A DNA stretch of 64,000 bases from Thermoanaerobacterium xylanolyticum LX-11 (GTDB taxonomy: Bacteria > Bacillota > Thermoanaerobacteria > Thermoanaerobacterales > Thermoanaerobacteraceae), in the NCBI RefSeq assembly GCF_000189775.2, contig NC_015555.1:2181001-2245000 (forward strand), written 5' to 3'. A program made the translations under genes and the position numbers. How positions within the stretch are numbered: the stretch's first letter is position 1; every line of letters starts with the position of its first letter. The notes beneath the pieces were generated by a model, which worked only from the letters and a program-made list of their open reading frames with translations, ran no database searches and was not told where the DNA came from. Below, in pieces: positions 24,493-33,185 of the stretch.

Positions 24493-25632
24493 CTATATAT
24501 CGCTTCCTCTTTTTACAAAATGTCCTCCAAGTTTTTTATTCACATCATATAATATCTTGTCGATCTTTAAATTTCTCTTGACATCCAAATCAAAAAGTGA
24601 CAACTGCTTTATCTTTGTTGCACTTAAGTTTGACACAGAAAGCCCTATAAGCCTTACAGGCTGCGTCATTTTAGCCTCTTTAAATATGGCCTCGGCAACA
24701 GAATAAATATCATCTGACGAATCTATGTATTCATTTAATGTGCGGCTTCTTGTATGAAGTGTGAAATTTGAGGTCTTTATCTTTACAGTTACAGTCCTGC
24801 AGTAAAGTCTCTCACCCTTAAGCTCTGATGATACTATGTCAGCAAATCCTCTTAAATACTTTAAAAGCAAGTCTGCATCGCTGGTGTCTTTTTTTAGCGT
24901 CGTCTCTTTCCCTATTGATTTCGTTTCCCTGTACGTTTCAACAGGTCTTGAATCAATTCCTCTTATCCTGTCGTATATCTCTTTGCCGTACTTCCCAAAT
25001 ATATTCGTAAGCTCATCTTGGCTTAATTTTAGCAAATCATCCACTTTCTCTACGCCTATTTTTTTAAGCCTTTCAGAAGATTTTTTCCCAATACCGTAAA
25101 CTTTCGACACGCTTAAAGGCCTCAATATATCAGGCACCATATCTTCAGTTATGATCATGAGTCCATCAGGTTTATTCCAATCCGACGCAATCTTGGCAAG
25201 AAATTTGTTGTATGAAACGCCTGCAGACACAGTAAGCCCTGTCACCATGTGCACTTTCTCTTTTATTTCCTTGGCAATATCTTCTGGATTTTTGTCGATA
25301 TCAGTCACATCCAGGTATGCTTCATCAATCGACAGCGGCTCCACAATATCAGTAACTTCATATAAAATATCAAATACTTTTTCAGACACCTCTCTGTACC
25401 GCTGAAATCTTACTGGCAAAAAAATACCGTGTGGACATAAAGTCTTCGCCATGTACATAGGCATAGCTGAATGAACACCATATTTTCTCGCTTCATAAGA
25501 GCATGTAGATACAACACCTCTACCAGATAGCCCACCTACTATGACAGGTTTTCCTCTAAGTTTTGGATTGTCATGTTGCTCAATAGAGGCAAAAAAAGCA
25601 TCCATATCAACATGGATTATCTTGCGCATCAT
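24493..25632 (-). CDS. dinB: DNA polymerase IV (Y-family translesion polymerase)
   Basis: 379 residues with the Y-family signature IIHVDMDAFFASIEQ, the VSTCSYEARKYGV loop, catalytic SIDEAYLDVT, helix-hairpin-helix VYGIGKKSSERLKKIG and a little-finger domain. It copies past damaged bases. GAGGGAT lies 7 nt upstream of the first ATG. The C-terminus lacks an obvious clamp motif beyond LSLFDLD, which fits the QLxLF-type beta-clamp peptide. Confidence 0.95.
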   Translation of the reverse strand: MMRKIIHVDMDAFFASIEQHDNPKLRGKPVIVGGLSGRGVVSTCSYEARKYGVHSAMPMYMAKTLCPHGIFLPVRFQRYREVSEKVFDILYEVTDIVEPLSIDEAYLDVTDIDKNPEDIAKEIKEKVHMVTGLTVSAGVSYNKFLAKIASDWNKPDGLMIITEDMVPDILRPLSVSKVYGIGKKSSERLKKIGVEKVDDLLKLSQDELTNIFGKYGKEIYDRIRGIDSRPVETYRETKSIGKETTLKKDTSDADLLLKYLRGFADIVSSELKGERLYCRTVTVKIKTSNFTLHTRSRTLNEYIDSSDDIYSVAEAIFKEAKMTQPVRLIGLSVSNLSATKIKQLSLFDLDVKRNLKIDKILYDVNKKLGGHFVKRGSDI

Positions 25633-25763
25633 TTTTTATCCCTCATAACTGAATTACTAAAATATATTATAGCACAGCATCTTGTTTACAGCAAAAATGG
25701 AATATACTATAAAAAAAGATAGATAGAATATGTTTTGAGAAGCTGTGCAGCAATACTGATTTA

Positions 25764-25926
25764 AAAGGCAAAGTAGCTTTTGTTGGAGATGGGATAATGT
25801 TCCCGCTTTAACAAGAGCAGACATCGGAATTGCAATGGGAAGAATCGGCACTGGTGCAGCTATAGAAGAATCAGACGTGGTGCTGATGGCAAACTAACCT
25901 CACAAATTGGTTGATGCAATAAAAAT
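25764..25926 (+). pseudogene. P-type ATPase C-terminal remnant
   Basis: The plus strand reads KGKVAFVGDGI, then after a frame break VPALTRADIGIAMGRIGTGAAIEESDVVLMAN, stop, PHKLVDAIKIA (given in parts). This is the hinge region of heavy-metal P-type ATPases (GDGINDAPAL...). About four bases are lost inside the GDGIND motif and a TAA replaces a later codon. Nothing of the N-terminal domains is visible upstream. It is a dead fragment between dinB and the beta-lactamase-like gene. Confidence 0.8.
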
Positions 25927-25946
25927 AGCAGCAAGTCTTGCTGCTT
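25924..25946 (-). terminator. Terminator of the beta-lactamase-like gene
   Basis: A perfect 9-bp stem AGCAGCAAG/CTTGCTGCT with one loop base, then ATTTTTATT on the minus strand. Confidence 0.85.
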
Positions 25947-26726
25947 TTATGCATTTACGTATTCGTCGTAAACCATCTTTGATATTTTCCCTATGGCCAT
26001 TTTCCCATCAAGATTCGTATTCATGTTGTTTGTCATCACGCTTATTATGTAGTCACAATCTTTTAAAAACACTATCCCTACATCATGCTCTAATGACTTA
26101 AGTTCCCCAGGCTTATGAGCAATCAATACATCATCTGGCAAGTACATATCAAGCCTGCCTAAATCTTGCTGCTTCTTTAAGATTTCTATCATCTTGATGC
26201 TGTACTCCTCATCTACAACTTTTCCAGAGTACATCTGCTCTAAAAGGCGTGTCATATCCTTTGGACATGTATAATTGTCTTTCCCAGATTTTATAGCTTC
26301 AAAATCCATCATCTTTCTCTGGATTTTAGTATGAAACAAACCTAAATCCTCTGCCATCTTATTTATGTTTTTCATATCTGCTATATCGATCAAAACATTT
26401 GCGGCAGTGTTGTCACTTATAATGATCATCAATGTTATAAGTTCTTCTATAGTGAATTTGTGCTTGCTATTTAACTGGTACAAAACCCCGCTGCCTGCAG
26501 TTTTCATAAAGTCAGATAAAACGATATTGTCAGTCAGTCTTATGTACCCTTCTTTAGCCATCTTATATATCTGTGCCATGATAAGTATTTTTATCGTGCT
26601 GGCAGATGGAAACATCATTTCTTCATTTACGCCTATCATTTCTCCAGTCTTCAGATTTTTTACAGAAACACCTATGTCTCCACCAGCATTACTGACGAAA
26701 TTCATTATGTCATCATGTAAACTCAT
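25947..26726 (-). CDS. Class A beta-lactamase-like serine hydrolase, cytoplasmic
   Basis: 259 residues with the penicillin-recognising triad: SxxK in SASTIK (S43/K46), SDN at 104-106, a Glu in the omega-loop region (FEAIKSGKDN) and HKPG in place of KTG near residue 208. There is no signal peptide, so it would act inside the cell unless the start is wrong, which is unusual for a resistance enzyme. It could be a peptidase or esterase of this fold. It is monocistronic with a clear terminator. Confidence 0.85.
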   Translation of the reverse strand: MSLHDDIMNFVSNAGGDIGVSVKNLKTGEMIGVNEEMMFPSASTIKILIMAQIYKMAKEGYIRLTDNIVLSDFMKTAGSGVLYQLNSKHKFTIEELITLMIIISDNTAANVLIDIADMKNINKMAEDLGLFHTKIQRKMMDFEAIKSGKDNYTCPKDMTRLLEQMYSGKVVDEEYSIKMIEILKKQQDLGRLDMYLPDDVLIAHKPGELKSLEHDVGIVFLKDCDYIISVMTNNMNTNLDGKMAIGKISKMVYDEYVNA

Positions 26727-26810
26727 AATTAAGCACTTCCTTTTCTCATAATTCCGTACGTCTTAATAGTATCACTTTTGAAGAAAAAATCCAGTACCTA
26801 TTTAAAGGCA

Positions 26811-26838
26811 AAAAAATCAGGTGTATTAAACACCCAAT
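26811..26838 (-). terminator. Terminator of the ABC-TetR operon
   Basis: The stem GGTGT/ACACC with a 5-nt loop, followed on the minus strand by TGATTTTTTT, lies 10-35 nt downstream of the tetR stop. Confidence 0.75.
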
Positions 26839-26847
26839 TTTATTTAC

Positions 26848-27477
26848 TCACTTATCATATATACCATACTTAAGCATGTTTATGCAACTTTTTAAATCAT
26901 CAATGATTTTATCTTTATCTGCAATAAGTCTGTCAATGTCGTGATTATACATCTTTATATAATTGTTGCCAATCGCTTCAATAGAAGTCATGATAAAGCT
27001 TAAGGACCTATTAATATCTACATCTTTTCGAAATCGCGACAAATCTAAATTTTCCATAAATTTCTTCATGACTTCACTGCTTATTCTCTCATATCTTTTC
27101 AATATGTCATCTTTTATTTCTTCTGGCGAATCATAAATAGATACTGTCAAAAATCTGTACTCCAAGGGCTTTCTGTAATACAATCTGAATTTAACCATTG
27201 TCCAGCTCATGAGCCTGTCAAATATATCTGAAGACGAATCATCTATGAATTCATAAAAAGCAGCAACAAACTCATCTACAATGCGATCAAAAAGATACAA
27301 AAATAAATTCTTTTTGCTCTTAAAGTAGTGGAAAAGAAGGCCTTTTGATATTCCAGCATTCTTGACAATTTCATTTGTAGAAGCCCTCATATAGCCTTTT
27401 TCGGAAAACTCTCTTAGGCTTGCTTCAATTATCCTGTTTCTCTTTTCATCGCTTAGATTTTCAAAGCTTTCGTACAA
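26848..27477 (-). CDS. TetR/AcrR regulator of the adjacent ABC-2 exporter
   Basis: 209 residues; the DNA-binding domain covers residues 8-52 (RNRIIEASLREFSEKGY, STNEIVKNAGISKGLLFHYFKSKKNLFLYLFD in parts). The rest is a helical ligand-binding domain. It is the last gene of the ABC exporter operon. Two TTGACCA-type palindromes at the operon promoter are the likely operators, so autoregulation is expected. The inducing ligand is unknown. Confidence 0.9.
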   Translation of the reverse strand: MYESFENLSDEKRNRIIEASLREFSEKGYMRASTNEIVKNAGISKGLLFHYFKSKKNLFLYLFDRIVDEFVAAFYEFIDDSSSDIFDRLMSWTMVKFRLYYRKPLEYRFLTVSIYDSPEEIKDDILKRYERISSEVMKKFMENLDLSRFRKDVDINRSLSFIMTSIEAIGNNYIKMYNHDIDRLIADKDKIIDDLKSCINMLKYGIYDK

Positions 27478-27495
27478 AAAGATCCCTTCCTAAAA

Positions 27496-28296
27496 CTATA
27501 TTTTCAAATCCCTCTTTTGATAGAAAACATAAGTCCCGCCAATACAAAATACCACAATCAAAGCAGATATTACAACGTATATTATCTCAAATCCTTTTCC
27601 ATTCATCAAATTCTTTGCGTCAAAATACTTAAAAGGCGTAAGGTACTTTAAGCGAGAAAGATGACTGTATATATCTATGGCAAGAGATAAAATATACGTT
27701 GCCAGCATCACACCTATAGTAATAGGCGAAGACAATCTAGGGTTTTTTAAAAAACCTGAAAAATACAATCCCAATGAAACATATATAAGCTGCAGTGCAA
27801 ATACCCCCAACATCAATTTTAACACATCACCGCTAATGTTTTCACCCTTGCTGTAGTATCCCACAAAGTACAAAGACGAAATGAAAGTAACAGCATTGAA
27901 AATGATTATATTTGTAAGCGCAGCAAAAAGCTTTGACGTAATAACATTTGCTCTCGGCACAGGTTTTGACATCAAAAATTCCGCAGTCTTATCATCTTCC
28001 TCTTTAGAAAGTATATTAGAGCCAATCAGTGAAGCGTGCAAAGCAGCCATCAATACGATGTATATAAACATGGCGCCGTAAAAACCTATAGCCTTCGATA
28101 AGTCAAAATTTCCACTGCCAAACATGGATTTTAGCGCGTCAGGCATCTTTGAAATCATATCGTTAAGAGATTGACCAGATATAGACGAGCTGGCAGCGTA
28201 CTTTCCCATCGACGAAGCTACAACGGCAATCATCACCAAACACCATATAAGCAATGACTTAACGCTGGATTTCATCTCTTTAATGTAAATATTCAC
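27496..28296 (-). CDS. ABC-2 type permease
   Basis: 266 residues, six hydrophobic segments, of the ABC-2 permease family. It has the typical EEDDKTAEFLMSKPVPRANVITSKL coupling region (given in part: KTAEFLMSKPVPR) and closes with VFYQKRDLKI. It is paralogous to the next upstream gene, so the two probably form a heterodimeric channel with the ATPase at 29119. Confidence 0.88.
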   Translation of the reverse strand: MNIYIKEMKSSVKSLLIWCLVMIAVVASSMGKYAASSSISGQSLNDMISKMPDALKSMFGSGNFDLSKAIGFYGAMFIYIVLMAALHASLIGSNILSKEEDDKTAEFLMSKPVPRANVITSKLFAALTNIIIFNAVTFISSLYFVGYYSKGENISGDVLKLMLGVFALQLIYVSLGLYFSGFLKNPRLSSPITIGVMLATYILSLAIDIYSHLSRLKYLTPFKYFDAKNLMNGKGFEIIYVVISALIVVFCIGGTYVFYQKRDLKI

Positions 28297-28308
28297 CCAT
28301 ATCCCCCC

Positions 28309-29106
28309 TTACATTGCATAGATGTCTCTTTTTTGGAAAAAGACATAGCTTAAAAAAATCGACACAACGACTATAATCAAAGATATGATGGAAAAATGAA
28401 CGTCGTAGGAAGAATTCTTCATGATGTAGTTTAAATCGAAATATTTAAAAGGCGTCAAATATTTCATGTTGTCGTCGTTTAAAATAGCCTGAATCATGCC
28501 AATTACATAAAATGCAAATACCACTCCTAAAGATATAGAAGTTGTAGACTTGATCTTCTTCACAACTGATGACAACAAAACCCCCAGCGATAAAAATATC
28601 ATCTCTACAAACAAAAGTGTGACAGAAATCATGAAAAAGAGTTTGATGTTAAAGGGCTCTTTTACCACTGATTTTGCCATGATAAATGCAGATAAAAAGT
28701 AAACGGCATCTGTAATCAGAAGTATGACAATGGATGACAAAATCTTTGACGTCAAAATAGATCCTCGCTTTACAGGCTTTGTCATGAGAAAATCAGCCGT
28801 TTTAAGCTTAATCTCCTTTGATATTGCAGCAACACCGTAATTCATGGCTTGTATAGCACCTAAAAGCACCACATAAGAAAATACATAAGAATAATAGCCT
28901 AAAAACTCAATTATGTCGTCTATGGAAATGCCAAAAGCCTTCCTCACGGCCACAGGATAGCCTTCTAATACATCCTTAAACAAAGACGCATTCTTGTAAA
29001 ACGTAGGATACATGGAAAGTAAAAAAACTGCCACAAAAGCTAATGATATAGACCATACGGCTAAAGACTTTGTTTTTGATTTCAACTCGTACAAAAATAC
29101 GTTCAT
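28309..29106 (-). CDS. ABC-2 type permease, paralogue
   Basis: 265 residues with six hydrophobic segments. Shared features with the downstream permease are KTADFLMTKPVKRGSILTSK, LTPFKYFDLNYIM and the final VFFQKRDI. Together with the ATPase it makes a complete exporter. The substrate is unknown; a drug or peptide is likely, given TetR control. Confidence 0.88.
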   Translation of the reverse strand: MNVFLYELKSKTKSLAVWSISLAFVAVFLLSMYPTFYKNASLFKDVLEGYPVAVRKAFGISIDDIIEFLGYYSYVFSYVVLLGAIQAMNYGVAAISKEIKLKTADFLMTKPVKRGSILTSKILSSIVILLITDAVYFLSAFIMAKSVVKEPFNIKLFFMISVTLLFVEMIFLSLGVLLSSVVKKIKSTTSISLGVVFAFYVIGMIQAILNDDNMKYLTPFKYFDLNYIMKNSSYDVHFSIISLIIVVVSIFLSYVFFQKRDIYAM

Positions 29107-29118
29107 ATTGACACCCCC

Positions 29119-29994
29119 TTAAGTGTAGTAGTGCATGAAGATTTCTTCTAAACTGGGCTCTTCAATGGCAATATCTGATATGCTTATCTCCGCTATCTTC
29201 TTCGTTATATTGTTTATATCACCTTTAAATAAAAAGCTGACTATCCTGTCTTTTACCTGAAGATCGCTTACACCATCCATATTAAAATACTCAGTCTTTA
29301 AAGGAGCGTTTGCCTCAACGTAAACTTTCTTATAGCTATTTTCCCTCAATGTGCTTATCTTCTCAAGGCTCACTATTTTACCTTCCTTTATGATAGCCAC
29401 CCTATCGCACAATTTCTGGACTTCGCTTAGTATATGGGATGAAAATAAAATTGTAACACCTTTCTTGTTTTCCTCTTTTAAAAGATTGAAAAATCTTTGC
29501 TGCATAAGTGGGTCAAGTCCGCTTGTCGGCTCATCTAATATAAGCAGTTTAGGCTCATGCAAAAGCCCCTGGACTATGCCTATTTTCTTTCTGTTGCCAT
29601 ATGAAAGGTCGTCGATCCTTTTGTCCGAATCCAAATCCATAAGTTCGGAAAGCTCTTTTATCCTCTTGCTGCAGTCCTTTTTATAAAAACTTGCAGAATA
29701 CTTTAAAAGGTCTATCACCTTCATGTTGTCGTAGTAGAATACTTCTGATGGCAGATATCCTATATCCTTTTTTATATCTGGGCCGTACTTTATGCAGTCC
29801 TTGCCAAAAATCTTGGCACTGCCAGATGTGGGATAAATAAGTGATAAAAGTATCCTTATTGTGGTGGATTTCCCTGCTCCATTAGGCCCTATAAAGCCGA
29901 AGATTTCACCTTCTTCCACATCAAAGCTTACATCGATTATGCCTCTCGATTTCCCGTAATACTTGGTCAAGTTATTAACTTCAATGATTTTCAT
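29119..29994 (-). CDS. ABC transporter ATP-binding protein
   Basis: About 291 residues with Walker A GPNGAGKST, signature LSYGNRKKIGIVQ (a variant of LSGGQ), Walker B LLILDEPTSGLDP and the H-loop SSHIL. A C-terminal extension of about 80 residues ends PSLEEIFMHYY, typical of ABC-2 drug exporters. The start at 29994 has AAAGGAGG 7 nt upstream; the longer frame would begin in the operator. It is the first gene of the four-gene exporter operon. Confidence 0.93.
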   Translation of the reverse strand: MKIIEVNNLTKYYGKSRGIIDVSFDVEEGEIFGFIGPNGAGKSTTIRILLSLIYPTSGSAKIFGKDCIKYGPDIKKDIGYLPSEVFYYDNMKVIDLLKYSASFYKKDCSKRIKELSELMDLDSDKRIDDLSYGNRKKIGIVQGLLHEPKLLILDEPTSGLDPLMQQRFFNLLKEENKKGVTILFSSHILSEVQKLCDRVAIIKEGKIVSLEKISTLRENSYKKVYVEANAPLKTEYFNMDGVSDLQVKDRIVSFLFKGDINNITKKIAEISISDIAIEEPSLEEIFMHYYT

Positions 29995-30008
29995 AAAAGC
30001 GCCTCCTT

Positions 30009-30064
30009 TTGACCATTTGGTCAATTTACAATTTGATTATAACTCTAATTGACCATGTAGTCAA
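30009..30064 (-). promoter_or_regulatory. ABC operon promoter with two TetR operators
   Basis: Two palindromes, TTGACCATTTGGTCAA (30009-30024, perfect) and TTGACCATGTAGTCAA (30049-30064), lie 40 bp apart. On the minus strand the upstream one contains a -35 TTGACT (complement of 30059-30064), followed after 17 bp by TATAAT (complement of 30036-30041). The downstream one covers the transcript start and abuts the ribosome site. Repression by the TetR protein of the operon is the natural reading. Confidence 0.88.
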
Positions 30065-30090
30065 TTCACTTTTAAAAAATAAAAGGGATT

Positions 30091-32574
30091 TTAAAAGTAC
30101 AGGGATTTTAAAAATTCCTCTTGAAAATATGGGTTATTGGAAAGTTCAATGTACTTAACCTTATCTCTTATCGCTTTAGATTTCTCAAGCATCTCATCAG
30201 AAAGAAGCGCAAAAGATGCTCCTAACCCTGCTGCGTTCCCTATCTGAACTGCCTTTTCTTTTAATCCCTTTGGTATAAGCCCTATTTCTGCAGCGCTTTC
30301 TACGCTTATGTAACTGCCAAACCCTCCTGCTAAGTAAACTTTTTTTATATCTTTTTCAACAATATTCATCTCTTTCATAAGAATATTGATTCCAGCCTGT
30401 ATGGCTCCCTTTGCCAATTGTACCTGCCTTATATCCTTTTGTGTAAGGTATATGCCACCTGCCTCGTCTATTAAAAATGATGGCATATGGTCATATTGCA
30501 CAATGCGATCTAAAAACTTTTTGCCAACTACGCTTGTCACTTCACCTTTATCCAATATCCTTCCAGTGGTATCAATTATCCCATGCTTAAAAAGTTCTGC
30601 CACCACATCGACGATACCTGAACCGCATATACCTTTTGCTGCCTTTCCTCCAATTGTAGTAAATACGGGATCTCTTTCAAAATCCACATGATCTATAGCC
30701 CCTTCTACACCACTTAATCCGAAAGTAATGCCAGCTCCTTCAAAAGCAGGCCCTGCAGCGGCAGAACAAGATATGAGAAAGTCTTTATTTCCCAACACTA
30801 TCTCGCCATTTGTGCCTATATCTACCAGCAAAATGATATCATCGCTTTCACTGATGCGGCTTGAAAGTACAGCCGCCACCGTATCCGCTCCAACGTATGA
30901 AGCGACCATAGGAAGCGTCACAACGTATCCTTCTTTGTTTATATCTATTCCTAAATCTCTCGACTTTACCTCAATCGATGACGTAAACGAAGGTATATAA
31001 GGCGAATTAGCGATATTCTTAGCAGGTACTCCTAAAGCCAAGTGGACCATGACGGTATTGCCAACCATCACTATTTCATATATATTTTCATTTGAAATTC
31101 CTTGTCTTTCACAAAAATAATCTACTATCCTATTGATTTCTTCAATTATAGCCACATGCAATCTATAAAGTCCATCTTCTTTAGCGATTGTATAATTTAT
31201 CCTCGATATGACATCAGCGCCATAAGATCTTTGTGGATTTACACCTGAAAAAACGTCTATCATTTTACCTGTATCAATGTCGTACAAATATGCAGCGATT
31301 GTAGTAGTGCCTATATCCAAAGATACGCCGTATAAACTACCAACAAAGTCAGCGCCTTCAACGGATATGACCTCATTCCTTCTCAATACGCAAATGGCAT
31401 TGTAACCATTTTTCTCTAAGACGCCTGGAAGCCCCTTTAATACACTTAGTGGAATTTTTGCGTCAAATCCTAATGCACCGCATATCCTCTTAAAATCATC
31501 TCTCTGGTCATCCAGTGTAGGCATATCAAGCTTTATGCGGATTTTTTTAACTCTCGGGTTTACATTGCCAACTTCAAATAGACCCATGCTTCCAGTCAAG
31601 ACTGATATTTTTCCTTCATCTAAAACTGTAATAGAAAGATCTCTATCAACATTTACAAAGCATGAAAGCCTTACACCTTTTTTAAGCTCTTCATCACTTA
31701 AATTTTTCATCTCGTCGGAAGTCACAGGAAGTTTTTCACTTACTATGACTTTACACTTTCCGCAGGTATGATAACCGCCACAAGAATTAGGCACTGGCAC
31801 ACCGTTTTCTATCAATGTTTTAAAAAGGTTTGAACCATCTTCTGCTAAAATTTCCTTGTATTCATCTTTGTATTTAACTTTCAGTGTGTGATGTATATTT
31901 TTCTCATTGCGGTAAATACACTGAAAAAAATCGCATTTGCTGCAATTGTGATGCGAAAATGACGACTTTATGCCTTTGCCAACGCCTAATACAAAGGACA
32001 GAGATTTTACAGGATGCATCATGTTATTTTCGTCCAGTATGACACCTATTTTTGACGCATCGAGATTTTTAAAAATGAGCTTCTGTGATGCTATATCCCA
32101 CTTGTCATCACCGGGGAATATCATCTCAGTCACTTCAAACCCCTCTTTTAATGCATCATTTGCCACATCACTGTAAAACTTCTCGCAAAGCTTATCTAAT
32201 GCTGCATTTCCAACGGCATCGTATATCATCCCATCCATATACTTTCCATCGTCAAAAAATCTTGATGATGCATTTTCAATGCCGTCTTTAATTGTGACAA
32301 CAGCCATGACGACATATTCTGCACTTTTTAATCTTTCTACTATGTGCTTTTCATTTATCGTATCACCGCTTAGAAACCTTATGGCATCATTTTCATGGTC
32401 GTACTCAAAAGAAACCCTGTCAAAGCAAACTAAAGGCTCAATGAGATCATAAGCATCATGTATAGCATTCCTGATTTTGTCCAATAAACCTTTATAAGGC
32501 TCAGAATCTTTATATCCCAAATACCTTAAAACAGACTTCTCATCTATCTCTATTTCATAAGACCTTATATCCAT
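30091..32574 (-). CDS. Corrinoid-protein activator: MetH activation domain fused to 2Fe-2S/RACo-type ATPase
   Basis: 827 residues. Residues 1-200 resemble the AdoMet-binding reactivation domain of cobalamin-dependent methionine synthase, ending MHPVKSLSFVLG. A cysteine cluster CSKCDFFQC (C211, C214, C219) follows. Residues 230-320 are a plant-type [2Fe-2S] ferredoxin (C265, C271, C274, C305). Residues 390-827 are a RACo/DUF4445 ASKHA ATPase with SLDIGTTTIAAYLYD, LLVDIGTNGEIVLG and YLAGGFGSYIS. The protein probably reduces inactive Co(II) corrinoid on a methyltransferase such as MetH. No partner is encoded nearby; the nikR operon is divergent. Confidence 0.85.
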   Translation of the reverse strand: MDIRSYEIEIDEKSVLRYLGYKDSEPYKGLLDKIRNAIHDAYDLIEPLVCFDRVSFEYDHENDAIRFLSGDTINEKHIVERLKSAEYVVMAVVTIKDGIENASSRFFDDGKYMDGMIYDAVGNAALDKLCEKFYSDVANDALKEGFEVTEMIFPGDDKWDIASQKLIFKNLDASKIGVILDENNMMHPVKSLSFVLGVGKGIKSSFSHHNCSKCDFFQCIYRNEKNIHHTLKVKYKDEYKEILAEDGSNLFKTLIENGVPVPNSCGGYHTCGKCKVIVSEKLPVTSDEMKNLSDEELKKGVRLSCFVNVDRDLSITVLDEGKISVLTGSMGLFEVGNVNPRVKKIRIKLDMPTLDDQRDDFKRICGALGFDAKIPLSVLKGLPGVLEKNGYNAICVLRRNEVISVEGADFVGSLYGVSLDIGTTTIAAYLYDIDTGKMIDVFSGVNPQRSYGADVISRINYTIAKEDGLYRLHVAIIEEINRIVDYFCERQGISNENIYEIVMVGNTVMVHLALGVPAKNIANSPYIPSFTSSIEVKSRDLGIDINKEGYVVTLPMVASYVGADTVAAVLSSRISESDDIILLVDIGTNGEIVLGNKDFLISCSAAAGPAFEGAGITFGLSGVEGAIDHVDFERDPVFTTIGGKAAKGICGSGIVDVVAELFKHGIIDTTGRILDKGEVTSVVGKKFLDRIVQYDHMPSFLIDEAGGIYLTQKDIRQVQLAKGAIQAGINILMKEMNIVEKDIKKVYLAGGFGSYISVESAAEIGLIPKGLKEKAVQIGNAAGLGASFALLSDEMLEKSKAIRDKVKYIELSNNPYFQEEFLKSLYF

Positions 32575-32682
32575 CTTCTCCTCCTCATATATTTAATTAA
32601 GAATACTGAAATCTTTTTTATATATCATATATTAAGGAAAATTGAATTTCAATAATTTAAATTAATACAGTATTCTAAATTT

Positions 32683-32722
32683 CTAAATCGCTATTGATTA
32701 TCAATCGATTTAGTGCTATTAT
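32683..32722 (+). promoter_or_regulatory. nik operon promoter with NikR-type operator
   Basis: The inverted repeat CTAAATCG-N15-CGATTTAG (32683-32713) has the long spacing typical of NikR operators. It overlaps a promoter with -35 TTGATT (32694-32699) and -10 TATTAT (32717-32722), spacing 17 bp. Nickel-loaded NikR would occlude the -35 region. Confidence 0.75.
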
Positions 32723-32747
32723 TTTTATAAAAGTAGCACAAAAGGAG

Positions 32748-33173
32748 ATGATACATCTGGAAGAAATTACACGTTTCGGGGTCTCGATGGAAGCGAATTT
32801 ACTTTCACAGTTTGATAAATTGATTGAGTCAAAAAACTACAAAAACAGGTCTGAGGCAATAAGAGATTTGATCAGAGATTACATAGTGGAAAACCATTGC
32901 GAATCAGACGATGCCGAATCAATTGGCACTGTCACATACGTTTATAACCATGAAGTAAGGGAAATAAGCGACAAACTTGTGGACATTCAGCATGGACACC
33001 ATGAAAACATAATATCCAGCATGCACGTTCACCTTGATGAACACAACTGCCTTGAAGTAATGGTTGTAAAAGGCACTTCAAGGATTATATCATCAATAGC
33101 TGATGAGATAATCAGCACAAAAGGCGTAAAACACGGAAAGCTTGTCATGACGACGACAGGCAAAAACTTATAA
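32748..33173 (+). CDS. nikR: Nickel-responsive regulator NikR
   Basis: A ribbon-helix-helix repressor (about 140 residues): [18 protein letters not shown] and [14 protein letters not shown], then the ACT-like metal domain with the nickel ligands in [22 protein letters not shown] (His, His, His, Cys; quoted in part as [11 protein letters not shown]). The start is uncertain: the ATG at 32748 directly abuts GGAG, whereas a CTG at 32757 has ideal 9-nt spacing. It heads the nikMNQO operon and probably controls it. Confidence 0.93.
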   Translation: MIHLEEITRFGVSMEANLLSQFDKLIESKNYKNRSEAIRDLIRDYIVENHCESDDAESIGTVTYVYNHEVREISDKLVDIQHGHHENIISSMHVHLDEHNCLEVMVVKGTSRIISSIADEIISTKGVKHGKLVMTTTGKNL

Positions 33174-33185
33174 GGGGGAGTTTTT

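Noticed and set aside
25657-25851. 64-residue minus-strand ORF
   Set aside because: It is antisense to the P-type ATPase relic and has no ribosome site or recognisable domain.
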